From assembly GCA_016859345.1 (NCBI GenBank), contig CM029134.1, positions 15,253,560 to 15,317,559 on the forward strand: 64,000 nt of DNA, read 5' to 3'. Shown here piece after piece: positions 11,261 through 31,422 of the stretch. A model generated the notes under the pieces. The model ran no database searches and had not been told where the DNA came from. It was given only the letters and a program-made list of their open reading frames with translations. Each line of letters starts with the position of its first letter. Within the stretch, counting starts at the first letter, position 1. Origin of the DNA: Istiophorus platypterus (Eukaryota; Chordata; Actinopteri; Istiophoriformes; Istiophoridae). The position numbers and the translations under genes are program-made.

Positions 11261-12699
11261 AGGGCAAATGGATGGGAGATGCTGTTGCTATACTGGAGAG
11301 GAATACACCAAGGTAAAAAAAAAAATCAATCATCCACATATCTTTGCTGCGAGATGCTGCAGGATGTTGGCTGTTTTTTAATATTTCACGTCTGAGGAAT
11401 GGAGGGGTTATCGGAACCAGGCCTCGATAAAAACTGAAGTTATGGGGGCAGGGGTTTGAGGTTCAGCATTTCCACCACTTTGATATAACGCGGTCAAATA
11501 TATTTCTGAGAGGAGTTTCGGTGTCGGTGTCAGTAGGTTCCCATCAACGCAGGATCGTGCATGGTTAAAATTGATGGAACTGAATAAGAAGATGGACAAT
11601 CAAATGTGATATGGTAGTTACAAGAGGGGCCTCTTGGTCACTAAGTGGACAACTTTGCAGAGTAAAACCAGGAACTGCCTGGATGCGGACTGTTGTAAGA
11701 CCACCTCTTCCAGGCTTTATTCAACAAAGTAATCCAGACAACAATGCTAAGGTTATCCTTTACTTTAGTTCACCACTGTTTGTGCTTTTTAATGAATCCT
11801 ACTGACATGGCAGAAATATGGTTAGCTGATAATTTTCGGTTTGAATTACTCACATCTCCACATACTGGAGATGTTTTGTTTCATTGCACTACTTTGAGAA
11901 TTCATAAAAGCCAGCTCCTTATTTAAGTTTTACTTCCTGAGCTTTTCCTGGGAATCAACTGTTTGAGAAAAAAAACAGATGCTTTTCATGCATTTCATTT
12001 TTTAACAGCTCCTTGGGTAGGCCTGCCATCACTATTTCTCCACAAAGCTTTATGAATGATAATTTGCACTAATCTCCGAGCTTGTTTCCCTGATGGAGGG
12101 ATGGATGCCATATCTCATTTTGTGGACAACCTTTATACTACATTTAAAAATTGTATTCTCAGGAATTTATCAACAAATTTAGATGTTGAATTGATTTCTG
12201 ACAAGAAGCCGTCAAGGATTAATTTACAAATGCACTCAAATATGTCATTGATGGAATCTGGTAATTGGGATTCAATCACTTGAGAATTCCATTTTTTCTG
12301 AACACACTATCTTATATCATGGGGACAGTCATGAATACTTATGTCCAAGAGCTACATTATTGCTTCCCGCAATTGAAAAGGAATTAGATTTCAGCATGAG
12401 GTGGCAGCTCCTCATCTAATCAGATAACTTGATCACCTCAAAGCAGTTACGCATGCTTATTTCTCACACAGGACTACCACAAAATATTCATTGGATGTCA
12501 GGAAAGCAGAGGTCAGTCTTTCCAGGAACAGAATGAAACATCACAGGACTGAGACTACAGCAGATGAGGAGGTAGCAATGGTTTTCAGCAGTTCAAATTT
12601 AATACTTTGTCCCCCTTTCTCTACAGAAACCCAGGTAAAAAAAATCCCCCACTCTCATAAAATACAACAGCAGCAGTTACCAGTAAAAAAATGAAATGC

Positions 12700-12724
12700 A
12701 AAAAAAAAAAAAAAAAAAAAAAAA
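12700..12724. repeat. Poly-A run (A25)
   Basis: Uninterrupted A run on the plus strand followed by an AG-rich stretch. Confidence 0.95.
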
Positions 12725-12972
12725 GAAGAGAGAGAAAGCATGGAGGGGAGAAGAGAGAGGGTAGGGACATGATGAGGCAAGAAAGGAAAATATATTTTCT
12801 ATATGTGAGGAGTGAGTCCAAAGTTCATCTTCAGACCAAGTTAGGGGCAGCGAGCAATCTGGGAACTTGCTGTTGTGTTCATTCAAAATGGAGGGGAGGA
12901 GGGGAAAAAAAGAACAAAAATGAGTCGAGTCCAATCCTACTAGGGGAAGGAATCAGCACTCTAAGGCAGGGA

Positions 12973-12978
12973 TTTATT
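12973..12978 (-). terminator. Candidate etf1 polyadenylation signal AATAAA
   Basis: First perfect AATAAA on the minus strand after the etf1 stop codon, about 260 bases downstream. A second one at 11718-11723 would give a longer 3' UTR, close to the fbxw11 promoter. Not decisive without transcript data. Confidence 0.3.
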
Positions 12979-13239
12979 CAGGAAGGGCTTTCTCCCTCTC
13001 TGGATGAAAGAAAATCTCACTCCTCTTCAGCCTGTTTGATGTATTTTGTTGTGTGTACAGATGAAATGTATGTGCAAGTTTGTGTATGTAATATGTAAAT
13101 TGAAAGGTGTGTCTGTCATATATATGGTCAACATGGTTGCACCTCTCACTTGCTGCAAGAGAGGTGGCATTTTTCTTTCCTTATTTCTTCATTCATTCCT
13201 CTGCTTTTCTTTTTTCTCCCAATAGCAGTCCCCGACTAC

Positions 13240-20214
<6,975 letters not shown>

Positions 20215-20613
20215 CTGAAAAGACATGGAAAACGAAAAAAAAAAACAAATCATATTCTGTAAACCGGTCAGGATACGAAGTGATCGATATTCACATTCTC
20301 GCCAGGCATAAAGCACGGTCGTCTCAACTATCCGGACGAGGGGTACCTCTCCGAACCGGTGGCGCGGTGTCTGCCGGGGGCACCTGACGGGTACTGGCGG
20401 CTCGACCGACCGTGAGGGAAAGACCCTGCCCCGGCTGCCTCTGTCAGTACAGTGCGCGGAGGATAAACAGGCCTACGCGTCCGCCGGGCCCTAGCGTCCA
20501 CCCCTCTGTTCTTATCTAACACGACCTACTTTCCCACCAAAGCGTTGAATTTAACCGACGGCTCGACCGGACGCCGACCGTACGCGGGCGTTAGGAGGGG
20601 CCCGGTGCCGTAC

Positions 20614-20760
20614 CTGCCTCGGACAACGCCGCTCCGCTCTCGGTCTGCTGCGCTACGTCGGGTCGGTGGTCCGAGGAATGACGTTGCCTTCCCGACCGGT
20701 TCCTCTCCCCTCCACACGCCGCGCGTGGTGCTATCGACGGGCGCTCACATGTGGGAGGTG
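20614..20760 (-). other. Candidate noncoding exon 1 of etf1
   Basis: A good minus-strand donor GGCAG/GTACGG places an exon end at 20614 within the CpG island, to be joined to the acceptor at 20214. The 5' border is not visible. Other weaker donors exist in 20345-20400. Confidence 0.35.
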
Positions 20761-23700
20761 GTCAGAGCCTTCGGCGTTCACTTCCTGGAAACCGCATAGA
20801 AACCAATGGGATCGCTCGGCCGGCGCGTCAATAACAGAAGGCGGCGAAGCGATTGGGCCGGAGGACGAAAACGTCGACGGCGGCGGGCGGGCGCGCGTAG
20901 GAGTGGATTGTGGGATTTGTAGTTGGCGGAGTGTAACTCAAGGACTTGAAGTTGAAGTTACGGGTTGGGCAGAAAATGGCACAGACGTTTTTGGTGTTGG
21001 TTGGGTTACAGTTTGTACTTTAAGATAAAGACTTCCCCCACGTCTTATCGGTGCAGTTCCTTATACGGATTACATCGCCATTGCTTATTTTCCGAGAGAT
21101 TGACATAAATATTTTGTGCGAAGAGTGACATCTCCTGGCAATTTTGAAGACATCGTTGCCAGGTATATTATTCTTCCCAACCAGAACTACGCACGTCAGC
21201 TGCTGTCAACTTTCTTTCTTTTTTCCCATCCTTCCTCAAAGACGTTTTGATTTGATTTTTTTCCTGAATGTGACTTTGAGGTCAATTCCACACATTATAA
21301 GAACCCTTTGGTTTACCTTTCTGAAAATTACAGATCTACACATAATATAACTAGTCGATAGGTTTCACTGTTTTTCAACCGACTCCTTGTAAAAATGCTT
21401 TACTTTTCTTGGCGCAGTCGTCTGATGGCTGACTGAGAAACAAACCCATCCACCATCCATCTCACTGGGTTTAAACACCGTCCAATGAGAGAAACATCCA
21501 TCCTTCAAAAACCAGAAGTGGGTAAGCAGACGCCAGTCGATAAACTTTATCTTTGATTTCTGAGATATTCAGCCCTTAATATCACGAAAAATCAAGACAA
21601 GCCATTGCAGGAGAAGTTACTTTTTGCTGCACTCCTCATTAGGGCTTATATGCTTCTTAAGTTAACTCTACTACCCACCTATCCAGCGTGGACTGCTGGC
21701 AGAGATGGGCTCTGTCTTCTACTTATCTTTTGTACTTATCTTTTTGTTGCTAATGATAGAGGAAATAAAGAATAGTGGGGGTTAGAAAACATCTTTTCTT
21801 TCTATTCTATACTAGAATTCAACTTTACCTGCCACATTTTGTGATGCAAAAGGTATCTCGAATGTTATGGATATGAGAGCATTCCTTTTTGTATCCAAGT
21901 CAGCAGGCTTCAGCCATCTTTTTAGCCTACGAGCACTGGGACAATGTGGCTTCCAAACTGCTGAGTGGGCTATTTCAAATCAGAGAAACGTCAGCTGTCC
22001 AGTTAGTGTGACTGGTGGTATGGAAGAAAAAAAAAAAACCTAGCAGCTTGTTCAAGCCAAGCACCTCAGCAATCCAGTTACCATCTACTGTTGAGACTGA
22101 TGATGTAAATTATTGGGTGAGGTGCTGGGTAAGCTATGTGTGAGCCTGAGATTGTAATGTGAGTATGGTGTAAGTATGGTCTGGCTGTTATTAAAGGTTA
22201 TAGGTCACGGTGCAGTACAACAATTAATTGGAAGACTTTCTGTAGATGTAGCAGGTCATATTCACTGAAATGTCTGATTTTTTCAGTTTTCTTTCAGAAA
22301 AGAAAATGGAGAAAAAACATCACTAGTGCATGTTTTGTACTCACAATAAAATGTTTGCAACCAAAAAGTTACTATTCACTGTTAATGCTACATTTATCTT
22401 ATGTATTAATTTTAATGATATGTATATTCTACATTCTATCTATTGTAGTTGTAGTCCTATCTGTCATTGAACTTCCCTATTATTAGAAAAAATTAGGAAA
22501 ATGGCAATGACAGTTGTTGCATGTGTGTGTGTGTGTTTAATCTTCTTGCATACACTGGTAGAAGACAGAAAATGCCCTCTGAACATCATATGCATTGTAT
22601 TTCTACCTTACAACCTGTTTAAAACATGCTTTAAAAATCTGCCAACACACAATCCTCCCTATGGAACATACTGGACTTTAGGTCTAATGTGTCACTATTC
22701 CTGAAATGTATAATTTCCATTTTCACTGTCCTCCTAATAAAGCCCTATGGCTTACTTACATAGCAGAGTCACTACAGAACATAATCACTGGGAGAATGTG
22801 GCAGTAAGGGCCTAAATCCAAAGCAAAAATAGCAAATATCTTAGACAAAATGTTTGGAGACTAAGTTTGAAATTACTCCTAAATCAATGGAATATCTACA
22901 CAGAGGTAACCTACATTTTCTCTTTCAAGTGGAGCAGTAAAGGACACTTGGGCCTGTACATATTTAGACCACTAGATGACAGCATTGGTTAGTTGAAAAA
23001 TTAATGACTTCTACAGTCTCTCACTTATTCTTATTGACTGATGAAGGAGCAACATGTCCATGGAGGTTCTGTTTTTTTGTATTGCTCAATGGGACACTCA
23101 GAAGTCAGGTCTTGTGAATTTGTTGTACTAATTGTGGCATGCAGTTTGTTAGACTTTATTAGGTTGCCATATGCTGGATATTAGTCAGTGTCTTCATTGA
23201 ATTGTGATTATTTCTGTCAGAGCAAACATCTGTTTGTGCATGAAGCAACAAGCCCAATGAATTTCCCTGTGGTATTGCCCATCTCTGGTGAACTGGGAGA
23301 ATTGGCGGAAGTGGGTGTAGTTTTGTCCGTATTTGGCACTCTCAGGATGGCTACATCTTGGAGAAAAAGTGATATAGCAGTTCGTGCAAGTGACTGCCTC
23401 CAAAATTGTCCAGCACCGGTATCAGTGCCAATTCATCACCATCTGTCCACCATCAGAGCTGTAATGATCTGTCGCTTGGAAATGGATGGCGATGGCGGGG
23501 CTGTGGATGGGAGCGATCCTGGCCAGTGCCTCATTTCACATGGTCATCACACACGAGCGTTCGGAAGAGCAAAAAAAGAAGGTCGACAGATTGTTGAATC
23601 CCTAGGATTTTAGCTGATTCAGACAAAAGGGAGTGATCTCTAGTCACAGTAGCAGTAAGCAATACAACTAACACAAGAGGTTTTATTAGGGCTTTCAAAC

Positions 23701-23809
23701 TTTTTTAGTCCATGTCCAATGTTTGGGTGAAAATTCCAAAATTTTTCCCATTCTAAGATTTTATTTTATTTTTTGTATTACTAAAGGAATGCTGTATTTT
23801 TTAAAAACA

Positions 23810-23861
23810 CAACAACAGCAACAACAACAGCAATAATAATAATAATAATAAGAAGAAGAAT
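23810..23861. repeat. Compound trinucleotide repeat (CAA)n(AAT)n(AGA)n
   Basis: Runs of acaacaacag, aataataataat and aagaagaagaa follow directly on one another. Confidence 0.9.
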
Positions 23862-26800
23862 ACAATTTCAAAGATCACAACTCACAAATCACACATCACA
23901 AATTAGCTATTTCTCATTTTTTGCTGCTACTTAGTGTATTTTGTACATACTGTGTATGTTTTTTACTCTACTTTATTCTGTTTATTAGAGTATACTCAGA
24001 TCTTTTACTGAACTCATGTTTCGATGGACCTATACATTTTGTTTAATGTTTAATGGTTAAAGTTTATGTCTTTTATATGCAGTCTGAATATAAATGTTAC
24101 ATTGTATGTGGATACTGCTGCTGGTTTGGCAAATCTATATGGTGTAGCCCTATGCCTTCAGTTCCATTCATGCTTAGTGCATCACTTTTAATATGAATAT
24201 TAGATTTCTGTATGGCTCTTGAAAGCAATTACAAAAAGTCTATAAAGAATGTTGAATACTCTTCAGGGTATCGAAGTGTCTAAGAAGCACTCTATGTGGC
24301 AGTAATAATGTAAATTAATGTGATCAACTTTGTAAAACTTTGCAGGACCCTTCTATGGTGTGTGATGGGTAGTTATTGCACTCAGATACTCAAATTGATT
24401 AATTATAAATCACTTGTATGTAATTGTTATGCCTATACAGCTGCCCTTTCCTGAATATTGCATTGTGCTCTCTATTGTATTGCCACTGACCTTCAATTTC
24501 CAGGTAATAATATCATAGTCAGAGTGACTAAGAGTTTGAGCGATATAGTGACCAGGCCATGAGTAAGATGGAAACACTGTGTGTGTTTGTGTGTGTAGTG
24601 TACATAGGGATGCATGTGGGAGAGTTATGGAGAGCATGACCCAAAACAGACGCCATCAGGATCACAGGGCTCCATTTTTCCATCTGTGGCCATCTGCTAA
24701 AGTAGAGTTGTGGGGTGAGAGGGATGAGTGACGGTGGAAGGAGGGACTCTCGGGGGCATTCAAGGACACAGTCTTGCTTGTCATCACTGAGAAATGTGAG
24801 TGGGGTCCAAAGACAGGAGTGAGGATGCATCCAATAAGATACATTTGTTACATTATCAGACATTGACATTGGGGCTGTGAGACTTCTTGGCTGCATATCA
24901 GAGAGGAAAAACATCCTCTGATCTGTAAAAGACAGTCAAACACAAATAACCAAAAATGCTTAAATACAGAACAAATGAAAGCACTATGACATCTGTTTCT
25001 GTGACTCCTGTAACCTTGCTGTCGGTGTCGCGTTAAAGCTTCAATGCTTCTCCTCCCAATCTTCATTTTCTCCTCAATGTGTGCAGTACACTCACAACAC
25101 ACTTGAGGAAAACTTTGCACTCCTCAGAGAGAATTTAGAAGCAGTTATTCTCTGCTGACCAGCTAATCTGTGACTCAGTATGTGTCTGTCTCTTAAGCTT
25201 TCTTCCTCTGTCCTCCCCAGTGAAAGAGAGGATCATAATCATCATCACTTCAATAGCTTGCTTGTGACTCAAACCAATCTTCTTAGGATGTGCTGCATGG
25301 GTATGAGAATGTGCAGCTGTTGGTGTCTGGCAGCCTTACACCACTGTCAAATTTTGGTTCTGGGACAAACGTAAAGATTTTGAAATGCAGTGGCAGGACT
25401 GTTTGGATGGGAGGATGTTTCTTTGTAAATCTCAGGGTTGACATTCTTGTCACATCCCTGGCTCCCTTACTGCTCTCCATAGAGGCAAAGGGAGATTTAA
25501 GGATCTGTGTCCTAATATTAAGTGGATTAATCAGCAATGGAAAGTCAAGGTTGTCATAAATATAAATGAGGTCTTTTGAGGCATAGGGTGAAAAATTCTT
25601 CATGTCCACACAGTGTAGGCTATTAGGAATTTATCAGCGCAGTGGATTAAGACCAATAACCTCAATTTAGAGGCCAGGACACACAGTCAATCTTAATGAT
25701 GCATTGGAAAGGGGTTAAACCCAATGGTAATATGGACCAGCTGGCCTGTCTACATCACTCTCTGACCCACGGCATAATCCAATTGTATTTCACGCCTCAG
25801 GGACTGAGGAGTTTAATGTATTTTGTGGTTTAAGATCAATGTGTTTTTTGCCTTATTTTCTGTTTCTGTAATATGTGTTGACTAATGAATATGAAAACTA
25901 AGTAAGCATTGCTTGAGCAAACGATGTGCTACCTGTCACCGTTAGCCTGAAGGATATGGCTGAGTTGCAGTCGCCACATCAAGCTGATAAAAGCTGGATG
26001 CCACCCATTACTCCTCAAGGAGAGATTACCAGATGCTCCCATCAATCTCACGATTTTCCATGGGGATGCTGGTATTTCCCTTTTTTGCCAGTGATCTTTT
26101 ATAGAGGAATGAAATACATGTAAACATATGTATGTACAAAAAACATATATTTGTGTATGCAAAAATGAACGAAATGCAGCTGTTCTGGAACATCTGTTCC
26201 ATCAACTCCTGACAAGTGCATAAGCACTGCAGTTCTTTATCCGATGGCTTTGTTCCTTTAGCTCTTTGCACAATTAATGGAAGATGAAAGAATTGGTTTG
26301 AGATGAATCTATCTGAGACTGAGTGCCCATTCTTTTACTATTGTTGTATCTCTGGGCAGCAGAGAAGGAGAGGATTTGGTTGTCACTCCCTAGGAAATCA
26401 ACTTTTATACCAGTGAGTCCAGTACATACAGTAATCCATGCCATCATTCATGCAGTGCAGCTGTAAACCAGTCTGAAATCATTATATTCCAGCCACCACC
26501 ATGACAACCTTACAGATAGACTGATATGGAAAGGAAAATGGAAAGAGGGGATGAAACAGGGTAGAGAGATGGTGGAAAATTGATTTTCCTTGAGCAGCAT
26601 TAATCAAATTGACTACAGAAAGGGCATTAGCAGTTCAATGGATTTATGCTGCGTATTATATGAAGACAATGGTGTGACTGGTGAGGCGAGCTTACTTTGA
26701 AGGAAGAAGATGGGAATGATCAAAAGTCGATGCCATTTTGGTGACATACAAATGTCTCAAAGTGAAATTATTTGGACAACACTCTGCATTACTCATGTTC

Positions 26801-28036
26801 ACCTGAGTATAACTGAATAATTGTGAAGGTTAAAATGCTTTTAAAACTGCAGCAGGTTTTTCTGAAAGAATGTGCTCAAGTCAGTGTATGCAGTCTTTGT
26901 GTGTGTACGAATGTGCTCTGTTATATGCCAACATTTCAGTTGTACAGTACATGTGTCTGTTGCTTACACATGTGCACTGCTCTGCCTGAAATGAGGAAAC
27001 TCAACAGGCAGAATGGGAGAAGGAGAGGTAAATTTATTTAGACAAACAATATTTAACTGTCACAGTAAAACCAAATACTTTTAAGCTCCGAACATCACAG
27101 TTTCATTAGCATTTCAAAATAATGAAAAACGAGACTGAAAATGTGTTCACAATGCTTGCATGGACTACACAACCATGTAATATTATTCAAACAAAATTTG
27201 AAAGTGTCAAATGGCAATTCACTATATTGGCTTGGATATAAGTATTTTATTTACAAAGTAAAAATTATACATTCATAGAAGCCAGAAAAAGATTGGCAAA
27301 TATGTTCATTTTGTATTGTGTTTCCAAAGAGCTGTAAAATGTTTGTGTTTTTGCTTCAGATTGAATGTGTACATTTGGGTGGTCCTATAGCCCTAGTCAG
27401 GTCCACTTCATAGCCAAAGAGCAAGACAGCAGCTGGTAGGATGTAGTATTTCACTGATACCATCTTGAGAGGGTAACTAGGGATGACCGTAATGATTGCG
27501 AACCTCAAACATGAGGGGTAGAAATTAGGTTATTTTTCTCTTAAATGAATGAATCAATATCAGACATTCAAAAACACAAAACTGAATTGATGGAAATCAG
27601 TCCGTGAAAGAGGAGTGCCTTATAATCAGTAATACCTGGTTAGAGGTGAGGATTGAATGAAGAGGAGAGAGGAGAATCATTAGGAAGGAGACAAAGGCAT
27701 GTTAGTTGGGGAAATGGAAGAGTTTGAAATAAATAAATAAAAATGGACAAAAACTTCAGGACTAATTAAATTTCACAAGCTGACTTTAACTCTGCTTGAC
27801 TGATAGGAGCAAGAGCATTCTTGACTGAGAAAGATCTATTTACAGCTAGATTTACATTAACTACTATTCTAATATTTGAATACTGTTAATATTGTGTCCA
27901 TCACTCAAATCATTTGTGTGGCAGGTTGAAATAATTTATGTACAATTCTTTGTACTAGGTTTCTTTTTTCATTTTAAAAGACAAGGAGTATTTTCTTTCC
28001 CAAGTAGAGATCCAGTGAAATAAAAGTCTTATGTGT

Positions 28037-28220
28037 TAAATGGACTACATTTACATAGCACTTCTATGCAAAACAGTTTGCCTCTCATTCACCCATTCAC
28101 TAACACCAATGGCAGCACTAACAGTTAACATTTAGAGGTTGGTGTCTTGCTCAAGAACACTTAAATATGTAAACAGGAAAAACTGGGGTTCTAACCATCA
28201 GCCCTGTTGAACCATAGACC
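28037..28220 (-). mobile_element. Degenerate tRNA-derived SINE, reverse orientation
   Basis: Reads like the reverse of a common teleost SINE: aaatggactacatttacata and gcacttc at one end, cattcacccattcac in the middle, gtgtcttgctcaagaacact, then ggggttctaacc at the tRNA-like head. It is the same family as the copy at 39015-39267 but more decayed. Confidence 0.65.
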
Positions 28221-29173
28221 CAGCTGATTTATTCGACTCAGTAAATGTTTCATCACATTTTAGTCCATTGTTAATAATGACAAGATACTGATCCAAATGT
28301 ATTTGCTTTAGCTTATCATAAAGTACATGTTGATTGCATAATATAATGGCTATAGAATAATGACACCACTGGTGTTTAGATTGGCTTCCTATAAGTCTCA
28401 CTTTCACTCTGCAATTCTGTCTGCTATCAGGTACGAAATCTCCCCAGAAAAATTAAGGCTCAATTTATGGCACAAAGAAAGTGCTTCTGCCATTAAGCAA
28501 CCAAAGCAGGAAAAGGGCAGTGCTTTTTATCTCCCCCGCAGCTATTGGTAGCTTCCCCCAGGTAGTGGAAATGGTGAATGGTTTCACCACCAGAGTAACG
28601 GGGTAAACTGTACCCAGCAAAGGAAAAAGAGCCGCATTGTTGGAGGAGGCAAATTGCTGCTTTAATATGATGGACTCTACAGGGACACCCAAGAGATAAC
28701 TGGTTCCTCTTAGATATTTTAGTTATTTATAAAAGAATCTAGAGAAAAATGTTAAAATGCTAAAAATGCTAACCTGAGCGGTGTGAAAATATGATAAAGA
28801 TTCTTTAGCACATCAGGAATAGAAAACTCTAGAGAGAGAGACTTAAACTTGAGCAACCCTTGTTACTCTCTTAGAATTTTCCCTGATACTTGTGTGCTGC
28901 AGCATTTGTGTCTATTTTCAAAGCCGACTGATATACATCAATTCTGTTATTTCCCTTCAGGTCTGAGTGAAAACGGTTGCTTGTTCAAGGTTTCTAAGGA
29001 GATCAACATTGTTGGCAGACTGCTTTGTTTGTATAAAGAACATAAATCGGGGGGGGGTGCTGATTTTGACTCATGAATATTTTTACAACTAAGTGTAGTG
29101 AAACTCTGAGTGGAGTTATGGAGAGAAAGAAAAAAAGAAAGAAGATTATGCAGCACTGTGAAAACAGCAACAA

Positions 29174-29212
29174 GCAGAAGTAGCCAAAATAGTCACCGTG
29201 ATCATCGTCAAA
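29174..29212 (-). pseudogene. Possible remnant of the spock1 acidic C-terminus (weak)
   Basis: The minus strand reads FDDDHGDYFGYFC, which resembles the acidic run and terminal GYIW of testican-1. It lies on the correct strand and side of the other spock1 fossils, with the tryptophan and stop lost. The match is short and acidic sequence is easy to find by chance. Confidence 0.25.
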
Positions 29213-29285
29213 ATAAATAGTTTTCCTTCTTGTTGTCTAATATCTATGGACAATTTGACCTGAACATCCAAGAGAAAGAAAATGT

Positions 29286-29343
29286 ATGATGGAGAAAGTT
29301 TAATAGACAGATTTAAATCTGTCTATTGAACTTTCTCCATCAT
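29286..29343. repeat. 58-bp near-perfect loop-free palindrome
   Basis: Two 29-base arms around an axis at 29314/29315 (arm ATGATGGAGAAAGTT then AATAGACAGATTT). There is one mismatch, which would be a G-U pair in RNA. It is not flanked by an obvious terminal repeat or target duplication. Confidence 0.95.
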
Positions 29344-31422
29344 TCAAGATCCCCACATTTTGCATTTCAGCAGGGCTGAAAGGTAAGAGACAGCAGTTCT
29401 TTCTTAGTTGAAAATTAGAATGTCCAACACAAAAATATGGATAAAGGCTGACGTAGATGAAGAGGTGCACTTGTTTAATGGCTAATGGTAAAGCAGTGAT
29501 GTAGTAGATAAGTGGAGGTTAGACTTAGAAAAAGAAAAGAAATGTTAAATACCCATTACCAGTTTTTAGAATGGGACAATTTATAAGAGCTGATAAGCTG
29601 AATTCCGTGGAAGTTATAATCTTCTTTTCACCCCTTGACTGACCCTTGTGGTCTGTTTGTTGGCTGTTTTTTATGTATGCAACACTCATTAAGTGAATTG
29701 AATATTTTCACACAAAATTGAATCTACTGACCTGCTCACAAGCTTCTGATCTGTGCTGAGAGAACAGTACCAGAACCAACTCGATAATGGCAGAGTAGAT
29801 GTGGCAGGGCTACCAAATATATCCAGTTTCACTGTTCTTTTCCATATCCTCATTGTTCTCAGCAGCTTTTTGGGTGTATTTAGTTCTGCTGCTCTTTCTA
29901 TTTTCCTCAAATATTCTGTGATGACTCTTCTTGTCGGTCAATACAGAGAGTGACATAACCACTGCTGCCAATATCCCATGATGCCTCGTGCACCTCATTT
30001 GCGGGAAAATAAACAAAAACAATGACGCATTTACTGGTGAACAGGCTGGCAGATTTCCCTAGATTGTTCAATCTTTTTACTTATAGACCACATATAATCC
30101 ATTTTTTCCATGGATGCGGGTTGGAGCCAGGTGGGTGAAGATATGAGAGTTTGAGCTCAAAGGTTAAAAGAACACCAACCAAACACACACATGCACTGGG
30201 GTAAACCTGAAATATCAGCAGTTCTCTGACACAATGGCAAAAAAAACTTTAATATTTCATGAAGGAAGCATTTATTACAGAGCAGATAGCATTATAATGT
30301 ATAACATTCCTGCTTTATTGTTTACCTGATGCAAAATGCTCCCAGATCTCCCAGGAGGCAAGTCTTTTCTATTAGTAAAACATTTGACATGATTAAATGG
30401 CCTATAATGTAGCTGTAAAGAAGCACGACACTAAACAAGATATCACTGCAGACAATTTTTTTTAACACTGTATCAGATGGCTCTCTGTAATGTGACCATG
30501 CTAATATGGCCAATTTCACATGTATTAAACACCTGAGTCTTCAGCCTGATGCGGCTTTTTGGCATCCCACAAAACGATACAACTGCAAGCGCATCAGCTC
30601 ATACAAGCTGATTGAATGATGCCTACACAGCATGACATTGTGGAGAGCCAAAATAAGCAAATGGCTGGCAGAGAAAAAGTCATCTATTATGTCAAAGAGA
30701 CCTGAAATGTTATTTATTCAGCAACTGGTCAGGACCAAACAGGCAAAAAGTAATAATTTAGATCTGCATTCCACTGGCAAGTAGTAAAATCACTCCTTTC
30801 AGAATGTTCATGTAGCTTGTACTGGATGTTTAAGTAATATTAGAAAAGTGTTTGCTTACATGTAAGCCTCATCCTCCTACATTTGTGTACAAATTACTAT
30901 ATGTGTAAGCTTCTGCCCTCTTGGGGTAAAAAAAATCACTTTAAATGGTTATTGTCCCTCAATAATATATCTGTAAACGGCAGAACACTTTTGACTGTGA
31001 TGTTCACTATGTATCATTATAATACATTTTAGATTACAAAGGTAGAGAGATGACAGTCTCACAGCAGTCCACCTGCATCAAAGAGCTTATTCTGAGAGAC
31101 AGACATTCAGTATTGTGCATAGGATGGGATTGGAGAATTCCCAGGTTGCAACAGTTGATGGATGGTGGTTTTTAAAATGCACAGGAAAAGGATGGCTGTC
31201 ATTTGCATTTTTGATTATGAGTGACAGGTTAGGGATTATTGGAAATTTAAATCATAATTTGCAGAAATTAATTAAGGTAAAAACCTCTAAAAGATATGAC
31301 TAATAATCTTTGCATTGTTTAACAAATCTGTCTCTTCCTTATATTATCAAATCCATGCTATGTAAATAGAGGCTTAATTTACAGTGGCTCAAGTCAGTCT
31401 TGTGGTCTTAGAGCAGTTTGGG

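Larger units (their letters stand above)
11261..13239 (-). other. Interval between fbxw11 promoter and etf1 stop codon, including the etf1 3' UTR
   Basis: Contains the etf1 3' UTR (length unknown) and intergenic DNA. There is an A25 run at 12700-12724 (T-run in the transcript). Candidate minus-strand AATAAA signals are at 12973-12978 and 11718-11723. No coding exon recognised. Confidence 0.6.
20931..29150. other. Intergenic or former intronic DNA, no supported gene
   Basis: AT-rich sequence with short unrelated open frames. It holds a CAA/AAT/AGA repeat at 23810-23861, an open region at 23188-23613 with no recognised homology, and a degenerate SINE at 28037-28220. Confidence 0.6.

Noticed and set aside
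10743..11381. 212-codon plus-strand frame over the fbxw11 CpG island
   Set aside because: GC-rich antisense frame over a promoter and 5' UTR, with proline-rich filler and no domain.
20545..21028. Plus-strand open frames over the etf1 CpG island, possible divergent gene
   Set aside because: Composition-driven open frames. No recognisable protein and no convincing donor or start; a divergent noncoding transcript remains possible.
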